A DNA stretch of 15,405 nt from Eudoraea sp. (lineage in GTDB: Bacteria; Bacteroidota; Bacteroidia; Flavobacteriales; Flavobacteriaceae). Below are positions 7,809 to 15,285 of this stretch, piece by piece. How positions within the stretch are numbered: the stretch's first letter is position 1; the number at the start of each line of letters is the position of its first letter. The translations under genes were made by a program, and so were the position numbers. The notes under the pieces are model-generated. The model ran no database searches, was not told the DNA's origin, and worked only from the letters and a program-made list of their open reading frames with translations. The stretch covers positions 1 through 15,405 of the forward strand of contig JABDPH010000054.1 in the NCBI GenBank assembly GCA_013042925.1, in the 5' to 3' direction.

Positions 7809-8792
7809 TTACTTTTCAAAGGGAAATACTACCCCTGTTTGTTGTCTAATATCGTCCATAATCCTCATTAAATCATAAGTATGTTTCAAAGACCAAAGTT
7901 TACTTTCCAATTCACCTTTCATTAAACAGCGATGTACTTCTTCTATCTCATACTCATATCCCTTTCCTTTTTTAGGCAACTGAACATTTTCTACTTCATC
8001 GTTTTTTTCAATTGAATATTCCTGCGTCTCATGCCAGCGCGGAGCTAAATACACTGTTCCTTCAGAACCGGAAATCTGTGCTTTCATTTCTGAATTAGAA
8101 GTAAGACCACTGTATAATATCGCCTGAGCATTTGGATATTCAAAAATCATAGAAGTTTGGATATCTACCCCTGTTTTATATATTTTAGAAGAAGCCAGAA
8201 TTTTTTCAGGATAACCCAAAATAAGATATGCCAAAAAAATTGGATAGATCCCAATGTCCAGTAGAGATCCTCCGGCCAATCCAGGATTCAGAAGCCTCCC
8301 TTTTTCATTTCTGTCAAGTGCGTAAAAAGCAAAATCCGCGTGTATGTAGGCTATATCGCCAATAATACCACCGTCTATCAAATCCTTCACTTTTCTAATA
8401 GACGGGTTAAACCGGCTCCACAATGCTTCCATCAAAAAAACCTTATTCTCCCTTGCTACAGCTATCATTTTTTCAACCTCAGCCCTATTTATTCCCATGG
8501 GTTTTTCACAAAGTACATTTCTACCCTGCTTCATGGCCTCTATACTCAACTCTGCATGAGAAGTATGCGGTGTAGCAATGTAAACTACATCTACATCTTC
8601 ACAATTAAATAATTCATTATAGCTGCCAAATGCATATTTGGCATTATTTAATGCCCCAAAATGTTTGGCTTTTTCAATATCTCTGGAAGCAACGGCCGTG
8701 AGTTCCCCATCTGCCACTAATTTTAAATCATCTACAAACTTTTGAGCTATATTCCCCAATCCGACTATTCCCCAACGAATTTTTTCTTTCAT
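7809..8792 (-). CDS. Gfo/Idh/MocA family NAD(P)-dependent oxidoreductase
   Basis: The 327-residue cytosolic protein has the two-domain layout of the family. An N-terminal Rossmann domain (about 1-120) carries the dinucleotide motif GIVGLGNIAQ (8-17), VYIATPHTSHAE (70-81) and the conserved CEKPMG (95-100) with catalytic-region Lys97. A C-terminal alpha/beta substrate domain contains GGSLLDIGIYPI (174-185), with the family Asp179 and Tyr183. The LLDIGIYPI form, with Tyr rather than His, resembles the dihydrodiol dehydrogenase-like branch, whose members oxidise or reduce sugars and diols; the actual substrate cannot be read from the sequence. The gene is divergent from the acyl-CoA carboxylase gene across a 79-bp gap and lies upstream of the CAL67264-ettA pair on the same strand. 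No terminator follows it, so some read-through into that pair is possible. Confidence 0.92.
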   Translation of the reverse strand: MKEKIRWGIVGLGNIAQKFVDDLKLVADGELTAVASRDIEKAKHFGALNNAKYAFGSYNELFNCEDVDVVYIATPHTSHAELSIEAMKQGRNVLCEKPMGINRAEVEKMIAVARENKVFLMEALWSRFNPSIRKVKDLIDGGIIGDIAYIHADFAFYALDRNEKGRLLNPGLAGGSLLDIGIYPIFLAYLILGYPEKILASSKIYKTGVDIQTSMIFEYPNAQAILYSGLTSNSEMKAQISGSEGTVYLAPRWHETQEYSIEKNDEVENVQLPKKGKGYEYEIEEVHRCLMKGELESKLWSLKHTYDLMRIMDDIRQQTGVVFPFEK

Positions 8793-8835
8793 ATCTTACT
8801 GTTCAGTTTTGTTAAAGTTAATCAATATTACTCCT

Positions 8836-8843
8836 TATCTTTA
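8836..8843 (+). promoter_or_regulatory. Possible -7 box (TATCTTTA) for the acyl-CoA carboxylase gene
   Basis: TATCTTTA differs from TAnnTTTG only in its last base and ends 28 bases before the ATG at 8872. A TTTG lies 24 bases upstream, somewhat farther than usual. On the other strand of this 79-bp divergent gap a TAACTTTA box could serve the oxidoreductase gene. Both are near-matches only. Confidence 0.3.
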
Positions 8844-8871
8844 ACCCTGTTAAAGAAACTGAAGATAAAGA

Positions 8872-10500
8872 ATGGATATCAACTTCAATAAAAACGAAGA
8901 TCGCAATAAATTACTAATCTCAGAGCTAAAGAAAAGGCTTATAAAGGTAAAATTGGGTGGTGGAAAAACCCGAATTGAAAAGCAGCATGAACTGGGAAAA
9001 ATGTCTGCAAGAGAACGAATAGATTACTTGTTAGATGATAAAAGCAATGCTATTGAAATTGGTGCTTTTGCGGGCGATAATATGTACAAAGAACATGGCG
9101 GGTGCCCGTCTGGAGGTGTTGTAGTCAAAATAGGCTTTATTAAAAGCAAACAGTGTATTGTAGTAGCAAATGATGCTACGGTTAAAGCTGGTGCATGGTT
9201 CCCGATTACTGCTAAAAAGAATCTTAGAGCTCAGGAAATCGCCATAGAAAATAGACTTCCAATAATTTATTTGGTAGACAGTGCAGGGGTTTATCTACCT
9301 ATGCAGGACGAAATTTTTCCGGACAAAGAACATTTTGGCCGTATTTTCAGAAACAATGCTATTATGAGCAGTAAGGGAATAGTTCAAATAGCCGCAATTA
9401 TGGGCAGTTGTGTGGCCGGAGGCGCCTATTTGCCTATTATGAGTGATGAAGCTTTAATTGTAGAAAAGACAGGAAGTATTTTTTTAGCGGGTAGTTATTT
9501 AGTAAAAGCAGCAATTGGGGAGGATATTGATAATGAAACCCTAGGAGGAGCTGTGACCCATAGTGAAATAAGTGGAGTAACGGATTACAGGGCAAAAGAT
9601 GATAAAGATGCCCTCGATACCATTAAAAACCTTATTGATAAAATTGGGAGTCCTGCTACCGCTGGATTTAGCAGAATTAAATCTATAAAACCTGCAGAGA
9701 AACAGGAAGATATTTATGGTATTTTACCCGGGTCAAGAACGGAGCAATATGATATGCTTGAAATAATAAAGCGTCTTGTAGACAACTCGGATTTTCAGCA
9801 ATATAAGGAAGGTTTTGGGAAAACTCTTCTCACGGGTTATGCTCGTATTGATGGCTGGGCAGTAGGTATTGTAGCAAATCAGCGAAAAGTAGTGAAAACT
9901 AAAAAAGGTGAAATGCGATTCGGGGGTGTTATTTATTCCGATTCTGCAGACAAAGCCACCAGATTTATCGCCAACTGCAATCAGAAGAAAATACCTCTTG
10001 TTTTCCTTCAGGATGTTACAGGTTTTATGGTTGGCAGTAAAAGTGAACATGGTGGTATTATAAAAGATGGGGCCAAAATGGTTAACGCGGTTAGTAATTC
10101 TGTTGTACCTAAATTTACTGTAATTATTGGCAATAGTTATGGAGCCGGTAATTACGCCATGTGCGGAAAAGCCTATGATCCCAGACTAATTGTAGCCTGG
10201 CCAAGTGCCGAGCTAGCTGTAATGAGCGGTAATTCTGCTGCGAAGGTATTGCTTCAAATAGAAAAAGCATCTTTAAAAAAGAAGGGCGAGAAAATAACTC
10301 CGGAAAAAGAGGCAGAACTTTTTGATGAAATTAAAAAAAGATATGACAGGCAGATATCGCCATATTATGCTGCCGCACATTTATGGACAGATGCCATAAT
10401 AGATCCCCTGGAAACTCGAAAATGGATTTCCTTAGGTATTGAAGCTGCAAATTTTGCACCGATTGAAAAAACTTTCAATATGGGTGTTTTGCAGGTTTAG
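8872..10500 (+). CDS. Acyl-CoA carboxylase carboxyltransferase (beta) subunit, methylcrotonyl-CoA carboxylase-like
   Basis: This 542-residue protein is the carboxyltransferase half of a biotin-dependent acyl-CoA carboxylase, which moves carboxyl from carboxybiotin to an acyl-CoA. The N-terminal crotonase-like half has LGKMSARERIDYLLD (41-55), IYLVDSAGVYLPMQDEIFPD (132-151), HFGRIFRNNAIMSSKGI (154-170) and the oxyanion-hole segment GSCVAGGAYLP (178-188). The C-terminal half has FLQDVTGFMVG (378-388) and GNSYGAGNYAMCGKAYDPRL (420-439). The DEIFPDKEHFGRIF and GAGNYAMCG-AY-PR phrases match methylcrotonyl-CoA and geranyl-CoA carboxylases better than propionyl-CoA carboxylase. However, exact substrate specificity is uncertain, and propionyl-CoA or a related acyl-CoA remains possible. 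No biotin carboxylase or biotin carrier gene is in the window. The stop codon overlaps that of the convergent peptidase gene by four bases. Confidence 0.92.
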   Translation: MDINFNKNEDRNKLLISELKKRLIKVKLGGGKTRIEKQHELGKMSARERIDYLLDDKSNAIEIGAFAGDNMYKEHGGCPSGGVVVKIGFIKSKQCIVVANDATVKAGAWFPITAKKNLRAQEIAIENRLPIIYLVDSAGVYLPMQDEIFPDKEHFGRIFRNNAIMSSKGIVQIAAIMGSCVAGGAYLPIMSDEALIVEKTGSIFLAGSYLVKAAIGEDIDNETLGGAVTHSEISGVTDYRAKDDKDALDTIKNLIDKIGSPATAGFSRIKSIKPAEKQEDIYGILPGSRTEQYDMLEIIKRLVDNSDFQQYKEGFGKTLLTGYARIDGWAVGIVANQRKVVKTKKGEMRFGGVIYSDSADKATRFIANCNQKKIPLVFLQDVTGFMVGSKSEHGGIIKDGAKMVNAVSNSVVPKFTVIIGNSYGAGNYAMCGKAYDPRLIVAWPSAELAVMSGNSAAKVLLQIEKASLKKKGEKITPEKEAELFDEIKKRYDRQISPYYAAAHLWTDAIIDPLETRKWISLGIEAANFAPIEKTFNMGVLQV

Positions 10501-11843
10501 TTTCCCAAATTTTCAGTTAACCTGGGTATTAGTAATAACTCTGTTTGCCGACCATTTACATACCTAAAACCTTCTTCACCATAGAATCCCGCTTCTTCGA
10601 GCATGATCCTAATATCTCTATTCCATTCCGGAACATTAATAGTCGTATTTAATTCTATCGCATATACGGTGTTGGGATTTAGTGGATAATTCTCACCGTC
10701 GTCTTTCATAACTCCTCCCTGAGAATCCCACATCCCAATTGTTGTGCCTGCAGAATGGCCATAAGATCCCAATGGATGTGTATAAATGGCTGGCCTTAGT
10801 CCGGCTTCTTTAGACTGATCTAATGCAATTTTTAATATTTGATTTCCTGTACGCCCCCTTATCATATTTGCTGTAAGATAGTCCTGTACCCGATTCCCAT
10901 CTTTAAGACCTTCCTTTAAAAACTCCGGTGCTTCCTTCTCTCCCGGTTTTAGAACATAGGCCAATTCCTGACAATCCGTATTTAACCTCAGGTAGGTAAT
11001 CCCAAAATCACAGTGTAATAAATCTCCGGGTAAAATTACCATTTGGTCTGGTCTGCCCGAAAATGAATAGAGATGACCCTCTAATTCATCATTTGTGCGC
11101 TGCACATCTACCGTAGGATGGAACCATGTCTCCAGACCCAGATCTGTAACTTTTTGCCTCATCCACCATTCTACTTCAGTAGTTGTTGTAATTCCCGGGG
11201 TTATAACTTTTTCTGAAAATGCCTCAGCAATAATTTGATGTGTAATGGATACCAATTGATTATATATAACCATTTCCCGTTCAGTTCTTGTTTCAATCCA
11301 TCTAACAGCAAGTTGCTCAGCAGATACTATTCTTGAAGCGTATTTCCTTGGTAAATTCTGCAAGAATTCCTCATAGTCTGTCTTATCTAAACCATCGGCA
11401 ATATTGTGATCTTTTGAATAATTTAAACCTATTTTGTTCGGATTGCGTTCTTCTATCAACTGAATTAATCTTTGCCATTGATCTGGTTCCTTCTCCTTAT
11501 CCCAGGCTGAAGAGATATTATTTCCCACATTGTATCTCGCCACCGCCAGTTTTTCAATAGTGTTCTTGGTTTTATCCCTGTAAAACAACAGAATGGTTCT
11601 TCTTCTTGCATTGAGCCATGTAGCAGGCAGCATGGTTCTCAATACCGGGTCTTCATTATATTCACGTGAAATAAGAATCCACATATCCAAATCTGATTGG
11701 TCCATAAGTTCCGGTAATAGTAATTCAAACCGTTCATTTAAAATTTCATCAATAACTTGTGCCCGCTCTTCTTCTAAGAGGATTTGCTGGCATAATAAGG
11801 ATGAACTAATAAAAAGCAATAACAATGTTAGATAAGGTTTCAT
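10497..11843 (-). CDS. Secreted M24-family metallopeptidase, Xaa-Pro aminopeptidase-like
   Basis: The 448-residue precursor begins with a signal peptide, MKPYLTLLLLFISSSLLCQQ. The Cys is preceded by Leu-Leu rather than a good lipobox, so cleavage by signal peptidase I with release to the periplasm is more likely than lipidation. An N-terminal creatinase-like domain (about 25-185) is followed by the pita-bread catalytic domain (about 188-440). The five dimetal ligands expected in M24 are visible: Asp279 and Asp290 in HCDFGITYLRLNTD, His363 in YGHSAG, Glu397 in YAIELN, and Glu416 in RIMLEEAG. It should remove residues N-terminal to proline from peptides, though the family also contains other hydrolases. 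The upstream ATG at 11876 would put 11 polar residues before the signal peptide, so 11843 is chosen. It lies 73 bp downstream of menE on the same strand and may be transcribed from the men operon. Confidence 0.88.
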   Translation of the reverse strand: MKPYLTLLLLFISSSLLCQQILLEEERAQVIDEILNERFELLLPELMDQSDLDMWILISREYNEDPVLRTMLPATWLNARRRTILLFYRDKTKNTIEKLAVARYNVGNNISSAWDKEKEPDQWQRLIQLIEERNPNKIGLNYSKDHNIADGLDKTDYEEFLQNLPRKYASRIVSAEQLAVRWIETRTEREMVIYNQLVSITHQIIAEAFSEKVITPGITTTTEVEWWMRQKVTDLGLETWFHPTVDVQRTNDELEGHLYSFSGRPDQMVILPGDLLHCDFGITYLRLNTDCQELAYVLKPGEKEAPEFLKEGLKDGNRVQDYLTANMIRGRTGNQILKIALDQSKEAGLRPAIYTHPLGSYGHSAGTTIGMWDSQGGVMKDDGENYPLNPNTVYAIELNTTINVPEWNRDIRIMLEEAGFYGEEGFRYVNGRQTELLLIPRLTENLGN

Positions 11844-11916
11844 GAAATGGATGGAATTCTTTTGATTAAAATTCATTTTAATTTAACAATTGGGTTTTAC
11901 AGGCTAACCGTAAATA

Positions 11917-12984
11917 TCAGTTTTTTATCAAGGACAAACTTTTTTCTCTAATTATCTTACCATTGGTTGTGTTTTTAAAAGCCGGTACATAGTAGATTTC
12001 TTTGGGTAACTCAAATTTCTTTAAATCAGCTTTATAAATGAGTTCCTTAAGCCCTTCTATATTTTCACCTTCAACAACTAAGACTAATTTCTGCCCTAAC
12101 TTTTCATCTGGTAAAGCACCAACAAAAAATCTCGATTTGATTAACGTTGATAATTTTCGTTCAATATGTTCGGGAATTAATTTGATGCCGCCTGAATTAA
12201 TCACGTTGTCATATCGCCCCAACCAAAGAAATTTCCTCTCCGAAATCAATTCTACAATATCATTAGTGATAACTGGCTCATCACTAATATTTGGCGCATC
12301 AATAATAAGACATTTTCTGTCATCCTGTGAAATAGATATGTCCGGTAATATTTCAAAAGCATTATGATCTGAGTTGGTGTCTGTATGATTCAAAGGTCTG
12401 ACAGCAACATGTGTAATAGTTTCCGTCATCCCATAAGTTTCAAAAATCCTTGTAGCACTAGAGCTAATCAATTTCCTTAATTGTGAAGATACCGGAGCTC
12501 CGCCAACTATTACTGTCTCGATTTGATTTAATTTATCTATTGAAGATTCCAATTGCAGTGGTACCATAGCACAAAATTTATACGATTCTGCGACACCATC
12601 AAGAGGCCTTGAAGTGGGTGCCACAAAATCTATTTCTAAACCAAGGACCATTGCTCTTACCAGCATCATCTTCCCTGCAATATAGCCTGTAGAAAGGCAT
12701 AGTAATACCTTGTCACCCGGTACTAACCCGAAATATTCACCGGTAACTTTGGCAGAGTTTACCATGTGCTGCTTTTTTAATGCCACTCCAATAGGAATAC
12801 CTGTGGAGCCAGATGTTCTTACCGTAAGTTCAGTATCTGGTGACAACCAATCTAGCAGAAAGTCGCCAATTTCCTTTTCAAAATCTTCTCCTTCCTTAAT
12901 TAAACTATAAGCTACCTCCTTTAACTCCTCATTAGAATATCCATGGCCGTTAAGTTTAAACTGAGGTGGTATTTCGACTTCCAT
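11917..12984 (-). CDS. menE: o-Succinylbenzoate-CoA ligase (MenE), short Bacteroidota form
   Basis: MenE activates o-succinylbenzoate with ATP to the acyl-adenylate and then to the CoA thioester in menaquinone synthesis. The 355-residue protein is an AMP-binding (ANL) enzyme, much shorter than the ~450-490 residue proteobacterial and Bacillus forms because the N-terminal region is reduced. Visible core motifs are the P-loop RTSGSTGIPIGVALKK (56-71), FETYGMTETITHVAV (181-195), the hinge-region WLGRYDNVINSGGIKL (254-269) and NTTNGKIIR (338-346) with the catalytic C-terminal Lys343. In the P-loop the usual PKG reads PIG, so the conserved lysine is Ile65. The gene starts 10 bases after the protease gene stop and is downstream of menC in the same apparent operon, which supports MenE over other acyl-CoA ligases. 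Confidence 0.9.
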   Translation of the reverse strand: MEVEIPPQFKLNGHGYSNEELKEVAYSLIKEGEDFEKEIGDFLLDWLSPDTELTVRTSGSTGIPIGVALKKQHMVNSAKVTGEYFGLVPGDKVLLCLSTGYIAGKMMLVRAMVLGLEIDFVAPTSRPLDGVAESYKFCAMVPLQLESSIDKLNQIETVIVGGAPVSSQLRKLISSSATRIFETYGMTETITHVAVRPLNHTDTNSDHNAFEILPDISISQDDRKCLIIDAPNISDEPVITNDIVELISERKFLWLGRYDNVINSGGIKLIPEHIERKLSTLIKSRFFVGALPDEKLGQKLVLVVEGENIEGLKELIYKADLKKFELPKEIYYVPAFKNTTNGKIIREKSLSLIKN

Positions 12985-12994
12985 ATACTTAAAT

Positions 12995-13936
12995 TTAAGG
13001 TATATTATCCAAATCTGCCGGGGGTAAGACTTCGCCGGTTAGGCGTTCCTTCCAATTAGTCCATCCATATTTTTTTGACAAAATAAAGAGCACAATGGGA
13101 TAGACAATAAAAACAGGTGCAAAAACTTCCCAACCAATTTCGGGTTCTGAAATATCCTTATAAATAGAATTTGTTTGAAAAGCTGTCCACTCGGCGGTAA
13201 CAAGTATAGCCGCCGTTAAATTATTAGCAGCATGAAAACCCAAAGCCAATTCCAGACCTTCATCCATTAGGGTTAAAACACCTAAGAACAGACCGGTTCC
13301 AATATAAAAAACCATAACCCCATACCCTATTTTGGCTACTTCCGGATTAAAAATATGTAGCAACCCAAAAAAGACGGACGTACCCAAAAGAGGAACCCAC
13401 CTGTTTTTTGCCGCTATACCCAATCCCTGCATTAAATAACCACGCATAAAATACTCTTCAAAACTAGTTTGAATAGGAATAAAAATAAGGGCAATAAGCA
13501 ATAGAATTAAAAATGGGCCTGGTTGAAAGTTATAAACATAATCTTCAGGTGAGAGAAAAATATCCAAGCCAATAAATCCAACAGAAATTATAGCCCACAG
13601 GAAAAATGTAAAAAAGACTCTTTTCCAATCAATACTTTTCCGTGAAGTAGTCAAAGAACGAAAGCTTTGTTTATGCAAATATTTTACAGTAAGATAGAGT
13701 GCCAAAAAACCAACAACAAAGGTTAACAAAGCAAGAAAGAAAAATAAATTAGAACCCAATAGATTTGCAATACTTGCTACATCTGTTGGATAATCACCTG
13801 TTTCCAAAGCTTTTGCAAGAAGAATCAATACCAGGGGTCCTGCTCCCACAAATTGCCAACCAATGAAAATTATTAATACCCCCACAGCATACCGCCAGAG
13901 TTCATTTAATCCCTTATAACCTTGTTCTATGTACAT
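12995..13936 (-). CDS. CPBP-family intramembrane glutamic endopeptidase (Abi/Rce1-like)
   Basis: This 313-residue multi-pass membrane protein has about seven or eight hydrophobic segments (near 16-40, 60-85, 107-127, 140-156, 180-195, 205-223, 232-248 and 270-287). All three CPBP signature motifs are present: EEYFMR at 160-165 (EExxxR), FGLLH at 190-194 (FxxxH) and HAANN at 235-239 (HxxxN). These residues form the glutamate and histidine catalytic site of the Rce1-type proteases, which cleave within or near the membrane. The start MYIEQGYKGL at 13936 overlaps the end of menC by 10 bases (ATGTACATAG), a typical coupled arrangement. The upstream ATG at 13963 would overlap menC by 37 bases and is less likely. 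menE follows after a 10-base gap, so menC, this gene and menE are likely one transcript. Its substrate and any link to menaquinone are unknown. Confidence 0.92.
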   Translation of the reverse strand: MYIEQGYKGLNELWRYAVGVLIIFIGWQFVGAGPLVLILLAKALETGDYPTDVASIANLLGSNLFFFLALLTFVVGFLALYLTVKYLHKQSFRSLTTSRKSIDWKRVFFTFFLWAIISVGFIGLDIFLSPEDYVYNFQPGPFLILLLIALIFIPIQTSFEEYFMRGYLMQGLGIAAKNRWVPLLGTSVFFGLLHIFNPEVAKIGYGVMVFYIGTGLFLGVLTLMDEGLELALGFHAANNLTAAILVTAEWTAFQTNSIYKDISEPEIGWEVFAPVFIVYPIVLFILSKKYGWTNWKERLTGEVLPPADLDNIP

Positions 13937-14979
13937 AATTTGTTGATTAAGTTTTGTTCCCAATTTGAATGCTTATTGTAATGCAGTTTCCCATTTTGAA
14001 TTTTGAGCGGACTGTCAAAATTATTAGTAAACAACGAACCGGTTCCCAATCCCTGAGGCATTTTGCTATTTAGCGTATATGTCCACTGGGCAATTGCGTT
14101 AAGACCAATATTGCTTTCCAAAGCACTCGTAATCCACCAGCCAATATTTAATTTTTCGGCTATTTCAATCCATTCCTCGCTTTCCCTAAAACCCCCAATA
14201 AGGCTAGGCTTTAAAATTAAATAGTGCGGCATTATGGTTTGAAGTAAATTCTCTTTTTCTTTCGCAGTAAAGATGCCAATTAACTCCTCATCAAGGGCTA
14301 CGGGGAGTGGAGATTTTTCACAGATGTCCTTCATCTTTTCAGGAAATCCTTGTTTAATGGGTTGTTCAATAGAATGTACCTCACAGGTAGCTAATTTGTT
14401 AAGTTTGTCCAAGGCTTCCTCTTCCTTAAAGGCCCCATTAGCATCTACCCGAATTTCTATTTCTTCATTGGTATATTTTTTTCTCAGGGAAGTCAGTAGT
14501 GAAAGTTCCTCATCAAAATCAATTGCCCCTATTTTCAGTTTAATACAACTGAATCCTGATTCTATTTTTTGAGTTATTTGTTCCTGCATGTATTCTTTAT
14601 CACCCATCCAAACAAGACCATTAATTTCAATTGCTGCCATAGATTTAGTGAAATTGGATGGGAAAAGCAAAAACGGGTCTTCAGACTGCAGTGAAATGAA
14701 AGCCTGTTCCACGCCAAATGCAATACTTGGATAATCCTTTAAGTCGTCTAAAAGCCTTTCCTTGCCAAGATGGATATGTGAGCAGGTCCAGGACAATTTG
14801 TCCTCATATTCCGGAATATCATCAATACTAAGGCCTCTGAACAAACCGCATTCTCCAATGCCAAATTTTCCATGATTATTCAGAATTAAAAACCAGGTTT
14901 CTTTGTTCTTCAGTATCCCTCGTGAGGTGCCTCTTGGTCTTTTAAAGATTAAATTGTATTTCTTGAAAACAGCCTCCAT
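13927..14979 (-). CDS. menC: o-Succinylbenzoate synthase (MenC), enolase superfamily
   Basis: MenC dehydrates SHCHC to o-succinylbenzoate, the step before MenE in menaquinone synthesis. The 350-residue protein has the enolase-superfamily N-terminal capping domain (about 1-105) and a (beta/alpha) barrel with all expected catalytic residues. These are Lys147 and Lys149 in CIKLKIG, metal ligands Asp179 (RVDANGAF), Glu205 (SIEQP) and Asp230 (ALDEEL), and base Lys257 in LILKPSLIGG. Dipeptide epimerases of the same superfamily look alike; assignment to MenC rests on the operon with menE and on the LKPSLIGGF and TSALESNIGL phrases typical of OSB synthases. The start at 14979 gives MEAVFKKYNLIFKRPRGTSRG, where the RPRGTSRG-like N-terminal loop is expected. 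No clear TAnnTTTG box precedes it, only the near-match TAAATTTA about 20 bases upstream. Confidence 0.9.
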   Translation of the reverse strand: MEAVFKKYNLIFKRPRGTSRGILKNKETWFLILNNHGKFGIGECGLFRGLSIDDIPEYEDKLSWTCSHIHLGKERLLDDLKDYPSIAFGVEQAFISLQSEDPFLLFPSNFTKSMAAIEINGLVWMGDKEYMQEQITQKIESGFSCIKLKIGAIDFDEELSLLTSLRKKYTNEEIEIRVDANGAFKEEEALDKLNKLATCEVHSIEQPIKQGFPEKMKDICEKSPLPVALDEELIGIFTAKEKENLLQTIMPHYLILKPSLIGGFRESEEWIEIAEKLNIGWWITSALESNIGLNAIAQWTYTLNSKMPQGLGTGSLFTNNFDSPLKIQNGKLHYNKHSNWEQNLINKLCT

Positions 14980-15285
14980 ATGAATTGGTGCTAAATTTAA
15001 CCATATTTTCAGTCTAAAAATTACAGATTGGAGGAAATAACTAAAAAGTAATATGAATCACCCACGCTTTTCAGGGCATAGCTGAATTCTAACGTTTAAA
15101 TTGAGTCTGAATAGTTATTGGTCGAAGATTTAACCTAAAAAACAGCTCATTTGACTTCTTAAGAGAGATGTAAATACTAAGACAGTAGCACAATCATACA
15201 TCTGGTTTAGAAATTAACGGTAATTGCCGGGAAAGCTTCTAACCAAGCCAAAGCAAAATTAGGCACCACGAAATAAGTCAGATAA
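14980..15285. other. Non-coding stretch between menC and the metal-dependent hydrolase gene
   Basis: About 306 bases without a supportable gene. I looked for tRNA-like or long hairpin structures, T-runs, direct repeats and frames matching neighbours, and saw none that stand out. The left end must hold the menC promoter, and the right end the 3' untranslated region of the partial hydrolase gene. Confidence 0.5.

Noticed and set aside
9733..10050. A 105-codon open frame on the minus strand inside the carboxylase gene
   Set aside because: It is antisense to a strongly conserved coding region, has no family-like sequence and no promoter; it is a frame shadow.
11752..11843. Possible lipoprotein signal in the M24 peptidase (SLLCQQ)
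   Set aside because: The residue before Cys is Leu, not Gly, Ala or Ser, so the lipobox is poor; an ordinary cleaved signal peptide is more likely.
12038..12367. A 109-codon plus-strand open frame inside menE
   Set aside because: It is antisense to conserved MenE motifs and has a low-complexity Ser/Leu-rich product; similar shadows occur within ettA, menC and the peptidase gene.
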